DNA from: Papio anubis
Lineage: Eukaryota; Chordata; Mammalia; Primates; Cercopithecidae
Direction: 5' to 3'
Assembly (NCBI RefSeq): GCF_008728515.1
Contig: NC_044984.1
Span: forward strand, 121,887,349-121,951,348
Length of the DNA: 64,000 nt
A program made the translations under genes and the position numbers. This document shows, in pieces, positions 33,584-44,696 of the stretch. Within the stretch, counting starts at the first letter, position 1; each line of letters opens with the position of its first letter. The notes below the pieces were generated by a model that had not been told where the DNA came from, made no database searches, and was given only the letters and a program-made list of their open reading frames with translations.

Positions 33584-34997
33584 GGGAGAAACTAGGGGAT
33601 CCCCGAGAAGGAGGTGGAGAGGAGAAGGAAGGAGCTGAGACATACTTCCTGGGCCACTCCCCATCCACCAGCTTCCCGCCACTTGCTGCTCACACAGCGT
33701 TATCATCAGAGCGAGTGAATAAACAGCCCCATTGCAAGGAGCCTGAGCTGGCTGGGCAGGTGGGCAGGCTGCAGGCAGAGCCCAGGAAGGACCGTCTCCA
33801 GAGAGACCTGCCTGAAGTGGGGAGGGGAGAGTGTGTGTCTCCAGGGGTGGGAAGGAGAAAATCACAAAGGAGACAGGACAGGAGAGCTCCAGAGAGGGAC
33901 GCCCAGCCAGAAGAGAACTAAGATTTTTTAATAAAAATTGGCAGTCATACATTTTGCTTGCCATGGAATACAAATAAAATTCACAAAGTTCAGATATAAG
34001 TTTGGGGGTCCATAGGTCTTTCTGAAGCCCTCCCATGTGCTGTAGCCTCTGAGGACACAGAGAGATTAACAAGACACAGTCTTTGCCTCCAGGGAGCACA
34101 GAGACTGTGGGGAGGAGGCCTGGGATAAGCAGAACCCAATGCAGCCTGGTGGGCGGTCAGGCAGGAGCAGCCCAGGACTCAGAAGTAACCTGTAAGAGAG
34201 TAACAAGGCAGATTTAAAACAACTGAAACCCTGCACCTCCCTTTAGGGCCGAAGGCTCCTCACAGCAGGCAAAGCCCCACAGAGGGCGAGGCAGGATGAC
34301 CTCTAGACCCCTGTTCCCAGGAGGCAGGCCCGACACTGAGTGCCCCTGCAGCCTCTTGAATCCTTCATGCAAGGAGGCGTTTTTAGACTGTTCCCTGGGA
34401 ACTGTTTTGGAAGCTTTGGGAAAATGCACAGTTAGGAGCACACAGCTGGTGATCAATAAATGCAGGTTTACCTGTAACGGTCTGGGGATTCATCCTGGCC
34501 ATCTTCCCAGGAAAGCTGCTTCCTTTTTAAGACCAGAAGCACATTTGGCTTTTTTTCACCTTGTGTCAGTGAAATAGGCTCAGGGGTGCCGCAGCAGCAA
34601 ACACAATATTCAGGTGGCTTTGTGACAAGGGTTTGTTTCTCACTGTGTACTGTGTACCCAGTGGTGGGGAGCTGGGTGCTCTGTTCCTCTCTTCTCTATT
34701 CCTAGAATGATCACTATTGGGGAGAGTTCTGGAAAGCTCTGCACTGTTAAGCAAAAGCTCAAGCATGAGATGGACCCATCGCCTTTCTGCTAAGAGCTCC
34801 GCCCTCCACAGGGAGGCTGGAAGTAGCTAATTAATTGGGAACCCACACCTCAAGGGGTCTCCCATCACCTCAAATATCTGGTGTTTTAAAGAATTTAGCA
34901 TACTGTAAAAAAGAAAATAGTCTATCCTGGGAGAACCATGTGCAAATGTAGTCTGTGAAACTTTTAGAAAACTCAGAGAAGAGTAAAGATAAAATTA
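33584..34997. other. Mostly unique sequence with an L2 trace
   Basis: 34,040-34,120 ('GAGGACACAGAGAGATTAACAAGACACAGTC', 'CCTCCAGGGAGCACAG') resembles antisense L2. A 180-codon minus frame (33,557-34,099) has no splice or family support. Confidence 0.45.
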
Positions 34998-35025
34998 GGA
35001 CCCCCCACCCCCAAACACACACACG

Positions 35026-35060
<35 letters not shown>

Positions 35061-35062
35061 CC
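34998..35062. repeat. (CA)n microsatellite
   Basis: Near-perfect dinucleotide run with one CG interruption, preceded by a C-rich ACCCCCCACCCCC patch. Confidence 0.95.
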
Positions 35063-36467
35063 TTTCTTTGGTAAGAGTTTTGATCCTCTAGGCAGAAACC
35101 TAGTGTTGCCAATTTCTCTTACCCCCTTTAGGAAGGACCACTGTGTCTTCTCCATCTGGGCAGAAAGTCGAATGATTTATTGTAGTCACTGAGTGCAACC
35201 TTGTATGCCCACAAATGTTACACTAAGTGGCAGGATTCGTTTTCATCAGCATTTCGTTCTTAACCAGTTTTGTTCCTTCAGCTATCAGCACTGTGTTTGC
35301 CACTTTTATTTTGTGATTCTCAACATTCTACGTTCTTCTTCTTCTCTCCCCTTAGCCCTGCCTTTCTCATCTTTCCACTTACCCCATTTATCTCCACCCT
35401 ATTATTCCCACTCCTAAAAATGTGCAAAACTTTCTCCAAATTCCATTCCAGCATCTACACCCCCAATGAAAAGTCTCTCTAGAAGTCCCTTGAGTCATCG
35501 ATTCATTTTCTGGTGTGTTCTATGAAACCCAAGCTGTTCATTTCTTCTTTTATACACAGGGCATCTTTCACTTTATTCAATACGTTTACGTCTTAGAAAG
35601 GTAAAGTATATTTTACGTTTTAATGAATGCAGTTCTGTGTAGATGTTCAAAAATAAAACTTCCAAGTCCTTTGTTAGCTTCTCAGACTGGTAAAGAATCG
35701 TTGCATAGTCTTTAACATTTCACCTGTTATCCTAGAGCTATTCTGCAGTTTCTTTCATGACTAATGTAAGCATTAACTAAGATATCACATCCTCTAGTAC
35801 AAGAGAAATACAGGAAAAGAAATAGAACATCCTCAAATACAAACAGGTAAACTGAAAGTTCAGTAAGCTCACCCCGAATGGGCTGCTTTCTGTCTCCCTG
35901 TAACACCTGCCAGCATGTTTTCTTAAGCGAGAAACAAACTTCTTCACTGCAGGAATGCCTTATCCCCTAAGTTTTTTTAGTTATCATGCCTTGGTCTTTC
36001 CTGTTGCCTACACAGGAAGGTCGAAGTAACTGAGGTACCGAGATGGCTGAACTGTCCACTTCTTTCGGTGGTTTCTCTGATTTCCCTCAAGATGTAATTC
36101 AGGGTATGCACTGCTAGCTGGAATACCCTGCAGGCTGTGCTGGGTCCTTCATGTATGATGTGTATCTGGCCCTCAGGGAAGATGTTAGTTGTGATAACCT
36201 GGTCACGGAGGGTATTCTCCAATTTCTCTTCTTATTATCACTACTCCTCTACTAATTAATAAGAAATTTGTGAGGAGACACCTTATGACCAGGCAAATAT
36301 CGTACTCTTTATTAAAACTCCCCCTGGATCTCACATACATTAATCATTGTTGCCTGATGTGATGCTACTCTGATGGTTGCAAAATGCTTACTTATCTAAC
36401 TCGAGCACTTTCTGCACTTTTACCAGAAGGCCTCTGGCATTCTGCTGCAAGTAAGCACCCCTTCTTT
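35063..36467. other. Unique sequence, nothing coding recognised
   Basis: An 81-codon minus frame at 35,977-36,222 has balanced composition but I recognise no family. TTAATCATTGTTGCCTGATG at about 36,340 looks like part of an unassigned old repeat. Confidence 0.4.
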
Positions 36468-36604
36468 ACCTATCTATTATCTATCTATCTATCTTCTATC
36501 TGTTACCTATCTTATCTTTCAAATCTATCTTCTATCTCTCTTATCTATGAATCTAATAATCTATCTGATCTAACCATCCATTCATCCATCTATTCTTTTT
36601 ATTT
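36468..36604. repeat. (TATC)n microsatellite, left block
   Basis: Interrupted CTAT/TATC tetranucleotide tract. Confidence 0.9.
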
Positions 36605-36853
36605 AATTTATATTTTATTTTAGTTCATTTTACTTTAAGTTCTGGGACACATGTGCAGAACATGCAGATTTGTTACATAGGTGTACATGTGGCATGCTTG
36701 TTTGCCCCCGGCCCCCCGACCAGCCCCAGTGTGTGATGTTCCCCTCTGTGTCCATGTGTTCTCCTTGTTCAGCTCCCACTTATGAGTGAGAACATGCGGT
36801 TTGGTTTTCTGTTCCTGTGTTGGTTTGCTGAGAATGATGGCTTCTGGCTTCTT
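36605..36853 (-). mobile_element. L1 3' UTR fragment, antisense (L1PA/PB-like)
   Basis: T-rich start (reverse poly-A), 'CTTTAAGTTCTGGGACACATGTGCAG', 'GTTACATAGGTGTACATGTGGCATG', 'CAGCTCCCACTTATGAGTGAGAACATGCGGT', truncated at 'GAATGATGGCTTCTGG'. It is flanked on both sides by TATC-type arrays. Confidence 0.9.
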
Positions 36854-37155
36854 CTATTCTACTCTATTCTATTCTATTCTATTCTATTCTATTCTATTCT
36901 ATGATCTATCTATATCATTTTATCATCATCTATATTATCTTCTTTCTATTTTATCTATCAATCTAATCATTTATCTTATCTATTCATCCATTCATCATTC
37001 TATTATATTCTCTATCATCTACCTATCTAATCTATCTGTTTATATCATCATCTATCTTATCTATCTTCTATCTTATATATCAATCTAATCATCTATCCTA
37101 TCTATCTATCTATGTAATCTATCTAACTTTATTTTATTTATCTATCCTATCTAGA
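36854..37155. repeat. (TTCTA)n then (TATC)n microsatellites, right block
   Basis: About nine TTCTA units (36,857-36,902), then about 250 bp of interrupted TATC/ATCA repeats. Confidence 0.93.
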
Positions 37156-37959
37156 CTGATGAAGTCCTTTGTCCTACATTTAGCCAGTAAGAGTCCCTTC
37201 AAGCTTGTTCCTGTTTTCTTGAGACATGCATCCACCACTTTTTCCAGCACTCTCTTATGTTCAGGTACAGCATGTTATTTTGAGCTTATCTTATACCTAC
37301 CTTGGCCCAGTCCTGTAATGAGCAACTTCTCTGAGGAAGTGTAATTCTTCTCAGAGGAGAATTATATTTGAGACCAAATGCAGAGTGTAAAGTGTGAGTA
37401 TCTATACTGACCATAGCTTTGCTTTTTAGGCCTTTTAGTGGACAGACTGAGGAAATATGTGTATCAATATACCTATTTACATCTATAGAGACATACATCA
37501 TACAAATACACATTCACGCATATTTTACATACATAGTTACACATGTACTTATATACGTGCAGATACATGTATATTTGGAAATTATGAGTTTATAGCAATA
37601 TCCAAATTATATTGCATTACCACAGGGTTTTTTCCCATGTCAATATCGGTGCATTCTTCATTCCGTAGTCAAAACCCTGACTCCCAATGATAACAACAAC
37701 ATTCACTTCTCTGTTCAATTCTGTAATACTCCAAAATGTTCTCAGAAGATTAGAACAAAAACAGCAACATAAAACAAACCTATTAACTCGATTAAAGATT
37801 GTGAGTAGATAGTGAAACACTGTGTTCATAAGTTATACCGATTAGTTTTGTTTTGGTTGATTCCCTTCAGTGTTGTTATAGCATTCATATAAAATATATC
37901 GTCTGGTAATTTTATATTCAGTTTTATAATGTTTTTATCCCTCTCCCATCTTTATTGAC
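37156..37959. other. Unique to low-complexity sequence
   Basis: 37,450-37,570 is rich in TACAT/ACATA. Otherwise nothing was recognised. Confidence 0.45.
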
Positions 37960-38290
37960 TTTTTGTGCTTCCGAAAGTCAAAATTTATTCAAGAAAGTAT
38001 AAAACTGTCTCACTCCTTCTCCTATTCCACCTGGCCACTCCAACCTCACCTTTTCCAAGTAACCAATTTCATTTTGGTTGACTTACTTTCCTGTGCATTT
38101 TTTTTCTAGTAAACAGACACATGTATTGTTTTTTATTTTCTATTCCTTCTTTACACAAAAGGTAGATTTTTTTACTTACAGTATTTTCTGAAAATCATAG
38201 TTTATAAAAATCCTCCTTCTTATTTGCACTGGCAGAGAGTCCTATTGTGTGGCATGCAACAGGTTACACATCCACTTTCATACACTTGAC
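37960..38290 (-). mobile_element. L1M fragment, antisense
   Basis: 'TTTTTCTAGTAAACAGACACATGTATTG', 'CTTCTTTACACAAAAGGTAG' and surrounding order resemble L1M (L1MC/ME) read in reverse. Boundaries uncertain. Confidence 0.4.
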
Positions 38291-38929
38291 TTCACGGGCA
38301 CCAGCCTCCAAGGTGGCCCCCCATGCTCACAGCCTCTTGGGCAGTCCTTCCCGCCTTGTGCCAGAAGCGCTCCGTGCGACCAATAGTAAAAGGCAGGAGT
38401 CACAATCGCGTGTCACTTCCAAAATGAGGTTGCATGAACCACATCTTCCATCTTAGGATCACTCTTTCTTGCCCACTCTCTGTCTTAGATCACTCACTCT
38501 GTAAACAGCCGACTGCCATGTTTGAGAACATACAGAGAACAGGAAAACATAAGAAACACATTCAGGTAGTTTGGGACATAGGTTACTCATTACTTTTTTT
38601 GTTTTTTTATGGCACAAAATCCTGCAATCATTTTATAATGGAGAGAGACTGTCAATTTCAATGAGGACTATGAGGAATGAATCATGTGAAGATTTACAAG
38701 ATAAGCAGGTGGACCCATGAGGATGATTGGCCTTCAAGTAATGTAATACAAAATTTTAAACATATTCTAAACAACAAAGTAAGTTATTATTTTTCATAAC
38801 AAGAAGTCTGGAGATAATATTCCCAAGACACAAGTATGATATATATTAATGGAATAAAGATATCGAATTGGGTTAGAATAAAATATTGACATTAATTCTC
38901 TATACTTTGTGCTTCCCAATTTTGCAGCT
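38291..38929. other. Unique sequence, nothing recognised
   Basis: No supported feature. Confidence 0.45.
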
Positions 38930-39615
38930 ATATATATTTTTTGGGGGGGGGATAATTATACACTCATAAAATGTTGTAAGAAATAATGCTGAGAGACCCC
39001 ATGTACCATTAACCAAATTTGCTCCAATGATATGATCTTGCATAATTATAGTAAAATACCACCACAATGAAGGGAAAATTGATACAATTCATTGACATTA
39101 TTCAAATTTTGCCAATTTTACATATACTCATTTGTGTGTCTTTGCATATTTAGTTCTATGAAATTTTTTAGGTATACATTTGTATATTCACCACGATAGT
39201 TAAGAAAAATCTCATCACCACAGTCAAGTAAAATTTAATTGCCACAGAAGGATGCCACCCTTTTGCAGCCATGCCCACCTTCTCCAACATGGTCATGCTT
39301 AATCCCTGACAACCACTTCAAAAATGTCATATAGAAAGCATAATGCAGTATGGAAGCTTTTGGGATTTGCTTTTCACATGCAATGCAATTACCTTTAGAT
39401 TTATCTCATTTTTTGTGTACATCAATAATTATTTCATTTTTATTATTGAATAGTATTCCATAGTATAGAAGACATTTGGGTTGTTTTCAGTTTCTGAATC
39501 CTATGAATAAAGCTGCTATTGATTTTCATATACAAGTTTCTGTGTGCATGTAGGTATTTACTTCCCTGGAATAAATGATCAAAAATGCAATTGCTGGGTC
39601 ATATGGTACCTTGTG
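38930..39615 (-). mobile_element. L1M/HAL1-like fragment, antisense
   Basis: 'TTTATCTCATTTTTTGTGTACATCAATAATT', 'GAATAGTATTCCATAGTATAGAAGACATTTGGGTTGTTTTCAG', 'GCAATTGCTGGGTCATATGGTA' are reverse L1M landmarks. Confidence 0.75.
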
Positions 39616-41029
39616 TTACTTTTAAAATTGCACAGGTAAAAGAATTCTTTAAAAAAGATTTCAAATGCACAGAATGTATTAAAATGAGATACTACTTCAA
39701 TCACTGGAATGATTGCATTCAGTTACAGATCCCAAGACACATAAATGCAAATGAAAATAACTACTTTGCCTCTTATTTAAGGAAAAAAGAAAAAAGGAAT
39801 CATAGCACAGAAAAGATATTTCTCCAAGCCAGCCAACACCATAAATAGAGGAAACTTTTTCCAACTAATGGAATGATAACTTCAATCAATTCTCCCATGG
39901 GGAAAAATGCTTTTTATGAACCCTGTTCCTTTCAATTCAGCTCCATTTCACAGTGCACGATTGTCTTCTATTTTATTGTCACCAAGGCACCAGAGAAAAC
40001 AAATAGAATAAAGACAACCATTATTAACAGGTAATAGATGTTTTTCTTGCAGTTTTAGTGGTAAATTAAACTTTAATGGCATCTGTTCACAATGAAAAAT
40101 GTAACCACCTTAGTAATAAATGTGCTTTAATTTCAAATGTTGAATTATGACTTGTTTTCATTTAAATGTAAAATAAATTCACTTTCCATCATAAGAAAGA
40201 ACTATTACCCACAGTGGAAAAAATACCCAGAGAGGTAGTCATTACTCAGCTCCCTAAAGCCCCCTTTATTGAGAATTATGTCAGCTCTTCCCAGGAAAAA
40301 TCTCAGAACTGCCACTTAAGAGTCTTTCAGGGATTGATGTTTAATCACAGAAGAGACCAAATCAACATGCCATCCCATATTCCCCATCCTCATGAAGTTC
40401 TCTGGCTTCACTGGAGTTCACAGAGAAAGAGGCCATCCTACAATTCCTCCCTGTGCCAAACAAAATTAACACCAAAGAAAGCCTCATAACTGTTTCACTT
40501 ATAGACCTGAAAATTACAACCAGCCCTCTTCTCCCCACAACAGTTGACAATGGTGAGCTTCTCTTGAGCCACAAGAAACAGTCCACCTCGCACATGGGTC
40601 TCCTGCTATGTGTAAAAGAGTAGCCAACAGAAGTCCACTTCCTACCTTCAAGAAAAACAATAATAGCAGCACTCCCAGCTGTATCACCCAAGGCAGACAC
40701 AGCTCCCCAAAATGCTGCTCAGAGAACTCAGTTCTCAGTGTGACTCTCTCAGCAAGGGAGGTCCTTCAAGATCTGAGGTGCTGATCAGCAGGTAAGATAA
40801 TCACTAACTCATAATTATGCTTGGAAATCTGGATGTGGTCTACATGAAGAAACCAGACAGCCACATCTACCACTTGGCCTATGTGCAGAGTTTAGCAAAT
40901 GGCAAAGTTTTGAGCCAGAAATCAAGTTTAAGGGGCATCACAGTCCCGCCTAGGATCATCCTATCTTCTGACACCAACTGTAAGTTTGGGAGTTTTCAAA
41001 ACCATTCCCAGGTTCAATAATTTGCTTGA
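39616..41029. other. Unique sequence, nothing recognised
   Basis: Frames of 67-112 codons on both strands lack splice or family support. Confidence 0.45.
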
Positions 41030-41610
41030 AGGACTAAAAGCTCACTGAAATTCACGACTTGCAGTTACCGTTTATTAAAGGGAAAGAACACAGATCAAAA
41101 TCAGGTAAAGAAGTGTGTAGCATGAAGTCTGGAAGGGTTCCCAGGAAGCTCTCACTGTGCTTTCCTGTGTAGTCAGGGCACTTTACCCTCCTGTCATCAA
41201 GTGTGACAATATGCACAAGTATGGTCAACTAGGTAAGGGCACCTGAGCCTCAGTATTCAGGGTTTTTATTGGGGCTTCATCATGATTGATTGAACTTAAT
41301 CTTCACGTTGCCCAACAGCTTACAACCCAAAGCACCCCCCTAAATCACATGACTAGTCTTTCTGTCTCAGTCAGCCACAACCCTAGGACATTCAGGTGTG
41401 GCTAGCTCCACCCTAAGCAGTATGTCTAGTTGCTACCCTAAATGAAGACACTCCTATCAGGCATGACATAAATCGAGGATCAAGGTCACACCTCTTTCTG
41501 GGGAGATTACATGGTTAAATTCCTTACCACACCACCTACTCATAGGAATCATCCAGTGTCTAAGAATTGCCAAATGGAGACCAGGGGCCAACACAGACCC
41601 CCCCGATCTC
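41030..41610 (-). mobile_element. ERV LTR, antisense, subfamily unknown
   Basis: 'AAAGCTCACTGAAATTCACGACTTGCAGTTACCGTTTATTAAAG' order followed by 'CAGATCAAAATCAG', 'GGGTTTTTATTGGGGCTTCATCA' and 'GCCACAACCCTAGGACATT' fits an ERVL/ERV-type LTR read in reverse, with reverse AATAAA (TTTATT) present. Confidence 0.5.
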
Positions 41611-42149
41611 CTCTGTTACATCCACAGAGCATCTGCCAAAACTCAAATTATAGTCACACAAAGATATGCATTTGTATTGGTTGAAACTCCACTCCCTTTA
41701 TAAGACAGACTTTGATTTTATGCATGATTATGAAAAAGCTGCCGTGGAAAAAAAACCCTCCTTTGGTTCGACTCAGACGGGAAAAAGTCCTTCATCAGAC
41801 TCTTCGTCCTTACTCCTAAACAGAACTCCTGGTTTATCTTTTTAAGAAGATTGTTTACTAAAGGCTTACTCTGTTGTTGTCTGGGCCTTTGTCAAAGTGA
41901 CTGCTTAATTTATTGTTGTCTTTGATGCAGGTAAAATTAGAACCCAAAGGGGTTTCTGGGGGGGAAAAAAAACAAAATATGGCATGCGATTCTCTTTGAA
42001 GCTCTATATTCATTTACCTAATTGAGTGTTTTCAGTTTTAAAACATCAGTTTTGCCTTCATGAATGAGAAAGAAATTGAAACGAAAAACAACATTCTGCA
42101 TTTGGATTCAAGTCTCTTCCAAGTCTTTAGGGTCGATTTCTGCTGAGGG
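41611..42149. other. Unique sequence, nothing recognised
   Basis: No supported feature. Confidence 0.45.
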
Positions 42150-42592
42150 AAGAAACCATAAAGAAGAACAATGCTTATTTTAGATTTCACAGATAAATGA
42201 GAACCCATGGTATTTGTTTTCCTGTCCCTGGTTTATTTCACTTAGTATAATGTTCTCCAGGTTCACCCATGTCACAAATGACAGAATTGCCCAGTTTTTA
42301 AAGGCTGAATAGTATTACATTGTGTATACATACCACAGTTTCTTAAATACTCATCTGCTGATGGACATATAAGTTGAATCTATAATTTGGCTACAGCTGA
42401 AATCCTAGAAGGAAGATGGAATGTAGCCAAAAGGCTGGCAGGGAGTGGGGGGCAGACTAGGGAGAGAGTCAAAGGGTATAAAGTTTCAGTTGGACAGAAT
42501 CTTCAGAATTAAAGATAAGGATTTGAGCTGACGAATATGTTAATTAGCTTAATTCCATCATTCCATATTATATACATATATTACAACATCCG
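42150..42592 (+). mobile_element. L1MA-like 3' end with 5' inversion
   Basis: 42,150-42,397 is antisense L1 ('TATTTCACTTAGTATAATG', 'GGCTGAATAGTATTACATTGTG', 'GATGGACATATAAGTTGAATC'). About 42,398-42,592 is sense L1 3' UTR ('AAAAGGCTGGCAGGGAGTGGGG', 'GAATATGTTAATTAGCTTAATTCCATCATTCC', 'ACATATATTACAACATC'). The sense/antisense junction is the signature of twin-primed L1 integration. The sense 3' end resumes after the Alu at 42,971. Confidence 0.75.
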
Positions 42593-42970
42593 GCCAGGTT
42601 GTTGTACAGATCATGTACAGATCATGCCTGTAATCCCAGCACTTTGGGAGGCCAAGGCAGGTGGATCTGTCAAAATTCTCTGTGGCTGCACCTTTCCAAT
42701 CTCTGTCTCCACCTTTTCAGGGCCAGGAGTTTGAGACCAGCCTAGATAACATGGTGAGAGCCCCATCTCTACTAAAAATACAAAATTTAGCCAGGCATGG
42801 TGGTGCGTGCCTGTAATCCCAGCTACTGCGGAGGCTGAGGCAAGAGAATTGTTTGAACCTGGGAGACGGAGGTCACAGTGAGCTGAGATCATGACACTGC
42901 ATTCCAGGCTGGGTGACAGAGCGAGACTCTATCTTAAATAAATGAATAAACAAATAAATAAATAAATAAT
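42593..42970 (+). mobile_element. Alu element, sense, chimeric (carries foreign insertions)
   Basis: Alu inserted in the L1 3' end, with ACATCC flanking both sides as a short target duplication. Two parts are not Alu. Near the 5' end the normal GGGCGCAGTGGCT region is replaced by a tandem GTACAGATCAT pair (42,604-42,625). At 42,667-42,724 a 58-bp block replaces about 7 bp of left-arm Alu. The remainder, from GCCAGGAGTTTGAGACCAGCC to the AAATAAATAA tail, is ordinary Alu. Confidence 0.93.
42667..42724 (-). repeat. Templated inverted insertion from LTR 44460-44517
   Basis: The 58 bp equals the reverse complement of 44,460-44,517 with three substitutions. It sits between GGTGGATC and CAGGAGTTTGAGACC of the Alu. 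The donor is 1.8 kb downstream inside an LTR. Confidence 0.93.
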
Positions 42971-43025
42971 AACATCCCTTTGTGTCCCATACATACATAC
43001 ACTAATGATTTGTCAATATGCAGTA
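42971..43025 (+). mobile_element. L1MA-like 3' terminus, continued
   Basis: 'CCCTTTGTGTCCCATACATACATACACTAATGATTTGTCAAT' follows the L1MA 3' terminus after the Alu. Confidence 0.65.
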
Positions 43026-43538
43026 ATTTTTTTAAAAAGAACAAAATTTACAAAGGCTGGGTTGCTTTTTATTTTTTACTTCATTTAATCTTGTTGAACC
43101 TGCAACAAAATCTCGATTTTCTGAATCTCTTCCACCAAGGAGCTATCAGAGAGTCTTTCATCTGAGTAAATTCATACAACTGATGCGAGACGGAAGAGCC
43201 GCCACCGACTCCAGCTTTCTGCCTTCCGATCCCTGGCGACATCTCCCTGTGAAACAGCCCTTTTTCTCTGAATCCGAGTCAGCTCTTTTCAGACCACATC
43301 GGGCTGCTTCTGACACTGCCCAATGGCAGGTGGGGGTTGCAGGGGACTCAGACACCTCAAAGGACCAGCAAATACCCTCACAGAGAGAAACAGATTCACA
43401 GGCGTAACACACGGGTACATTTCCACAGAAGAAAGACAGCCTATTTGCAGTTAGAGAGAAACTCTGTTAAAATCTAAGTGCTTTTATCTATTGATTACAT
43501 TTTTCACCACATATTTTTTCTGTGTGTCACAGTGGGAC
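43026..43538. other. Unique sequence, with a locally GC/CpG-richer patch
   Basis: 43,160-43,420 has several CpGs (GCGAGACGGAAGAGCCGCC, CATCGGG) and open frames of 74-84 codons on both strands. No splice support was clear. Confidence 0.4.
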
Positions 43539-43552
43539 TAAGGTTCATTTCT

Positions 43553-43874
43553 TTTTTTCTTTTCTTTCTTTCTTTTTTTTTTTTTTTGTTGGAGATGGAG
43601 TCTCGTTCTGTCGCCCAGGCTGGAGTACAGTGGTATGATCTCGGCTCATTCCAACCTTTGCTTCCCGGGTTTAAGTGATTATCATGCCTCAGCCTCCTGA
43701 GTAGCTGCAATTACAGGCATGTACCACCACACCCAACTAATTTTTGTATTTTTAGTAGAGACGAGGTTTTGCCACATTGGCCAGGCTGGTCTTGAACTCC
43801 TGACCTCAGGTGGTTTGCCTGCCTAGACCTCCCACAGTGCTGAGATTACAGGCATGAGCCACTGCACCCAGCCT
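43553..43874 (-). mobile_element. Alu element, antisense, with perfect 14-bp target duplication
   Basis: TAAGGTTCATTTCT flanks at 43,539-43,552 and 43,875-43,888. CT-rich/poly-T head, end GCACCCAGCC. Confidence 0.97.
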
Positions 43875-44154
43875 TAAGGTTCATTTCTAATACGTGTTTT
43901 AAATTGTTTGTTTCAACATGAAAACTTTTGTTTCCATGTTACATGCAAATTAATGCAAACATACAGATTTTGTTTGCACTAATCTTACAAAAGTATTATT
44001 CTGTGTTACAGAAAAATGTACTTTCTCATTTATCTTAAAACATAATATCACTGTGTCTATTTTGTCTCCACTTTTGGGACAGATGTGCATGATAATAATA
44101 TATATTCAGTCAATACTTATGAGTCACACTGTGCCAGACACTGTTGTGTACACT

Positions 44155-44250
44155 GTACATATATGAAGTAGTATAATAGTGTAATCTCATGTACATATAT
44201 GAAATAGTATAACAGTGTAATCTCGTGTACATATATGAAATAGTGTAATT
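44155..44250. repeat. 36-bp tandem repeat, about 2.7 copies
   Basis: Units at 44,155, 44,191 and 44,227, each GTACATATATGAA(A/G)TAGT... with few differences. The minus strand reads as a repeated Tyr/Ile-rich peptide, which is a by-product. Confidence 0.93.
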
Positions 44251-44261
44251 TACCCAACCCT

Positions 44262-44686
44262 ACCGGGTAATGCAATAGGCTGATAATTGCTTTAAAGGGG
44301 CCATCTCCATATTCTAATCCCAGGACCCTATGCATGTGCCCTTCTTTGGAAATTGGGTCTTTGCAGATGTAATTAAGTGAAGGATCTTGAGATGCGCTGA
44401 TCTGGGGATTAGTTAGGTGGACACCAAATTCAATTAGTGTCCTTATCATAAGAGGAGAAGGCCTTGAGAAGGTGGAGACAGAGATTGGAGAGGTGCAGCC
44501 ACAGAGAATTTTGACAGAAACTAGAAAAGGCAAGAAAGGACCTTTCCCTAGAGCCTCCAGCAGAAACATGGCCCTGTGGACATTTTGAGTTTGGACTTCT
44601 GACCTCTAGACTTCTGAAAATAGATTTAGTTTGTCTTAAGCCACCAAGTGTGTGGTAATTTGTATGGCAGCCTCAGGAAACTAACA
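44262..44686 (+). mobile_element. ERVL/MaLR-type LTR, sense; donor of the Alu insertion
   Basis: LTR order: 'GGGTCTTTGCAGATGTAATTAAG', 'TGTCCTTATCATAAGAGGAG', 'GAGACAGAGATTGGAGAGGTGCAGCC', 'TTTGGACTTCTGACCTCTAG', 'GTCTTAAGCCACCAAGTGTGTGG', ending GGAAACTAACACA. 44,460-44,517 is copied inverted into the Alu at 42.6 kb. Confidence 0.8.
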
Positions 44687-44696
44687 CAGGCCCTAG

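Noticed and set aside
33557..34099. 180-codon minus frame
   Set aside because: No splice context, no domain, overlaps unrelated + frames; considered a chance frame in GC-moderate DNA.
42537..42892. Shared peptide segment between frames at 42.6 kb and 44.4 kb as a protein family
   Set aside because: The similarity comes from the 58-bp DNA block copied between an LTR and an Alu, not from related proteins.
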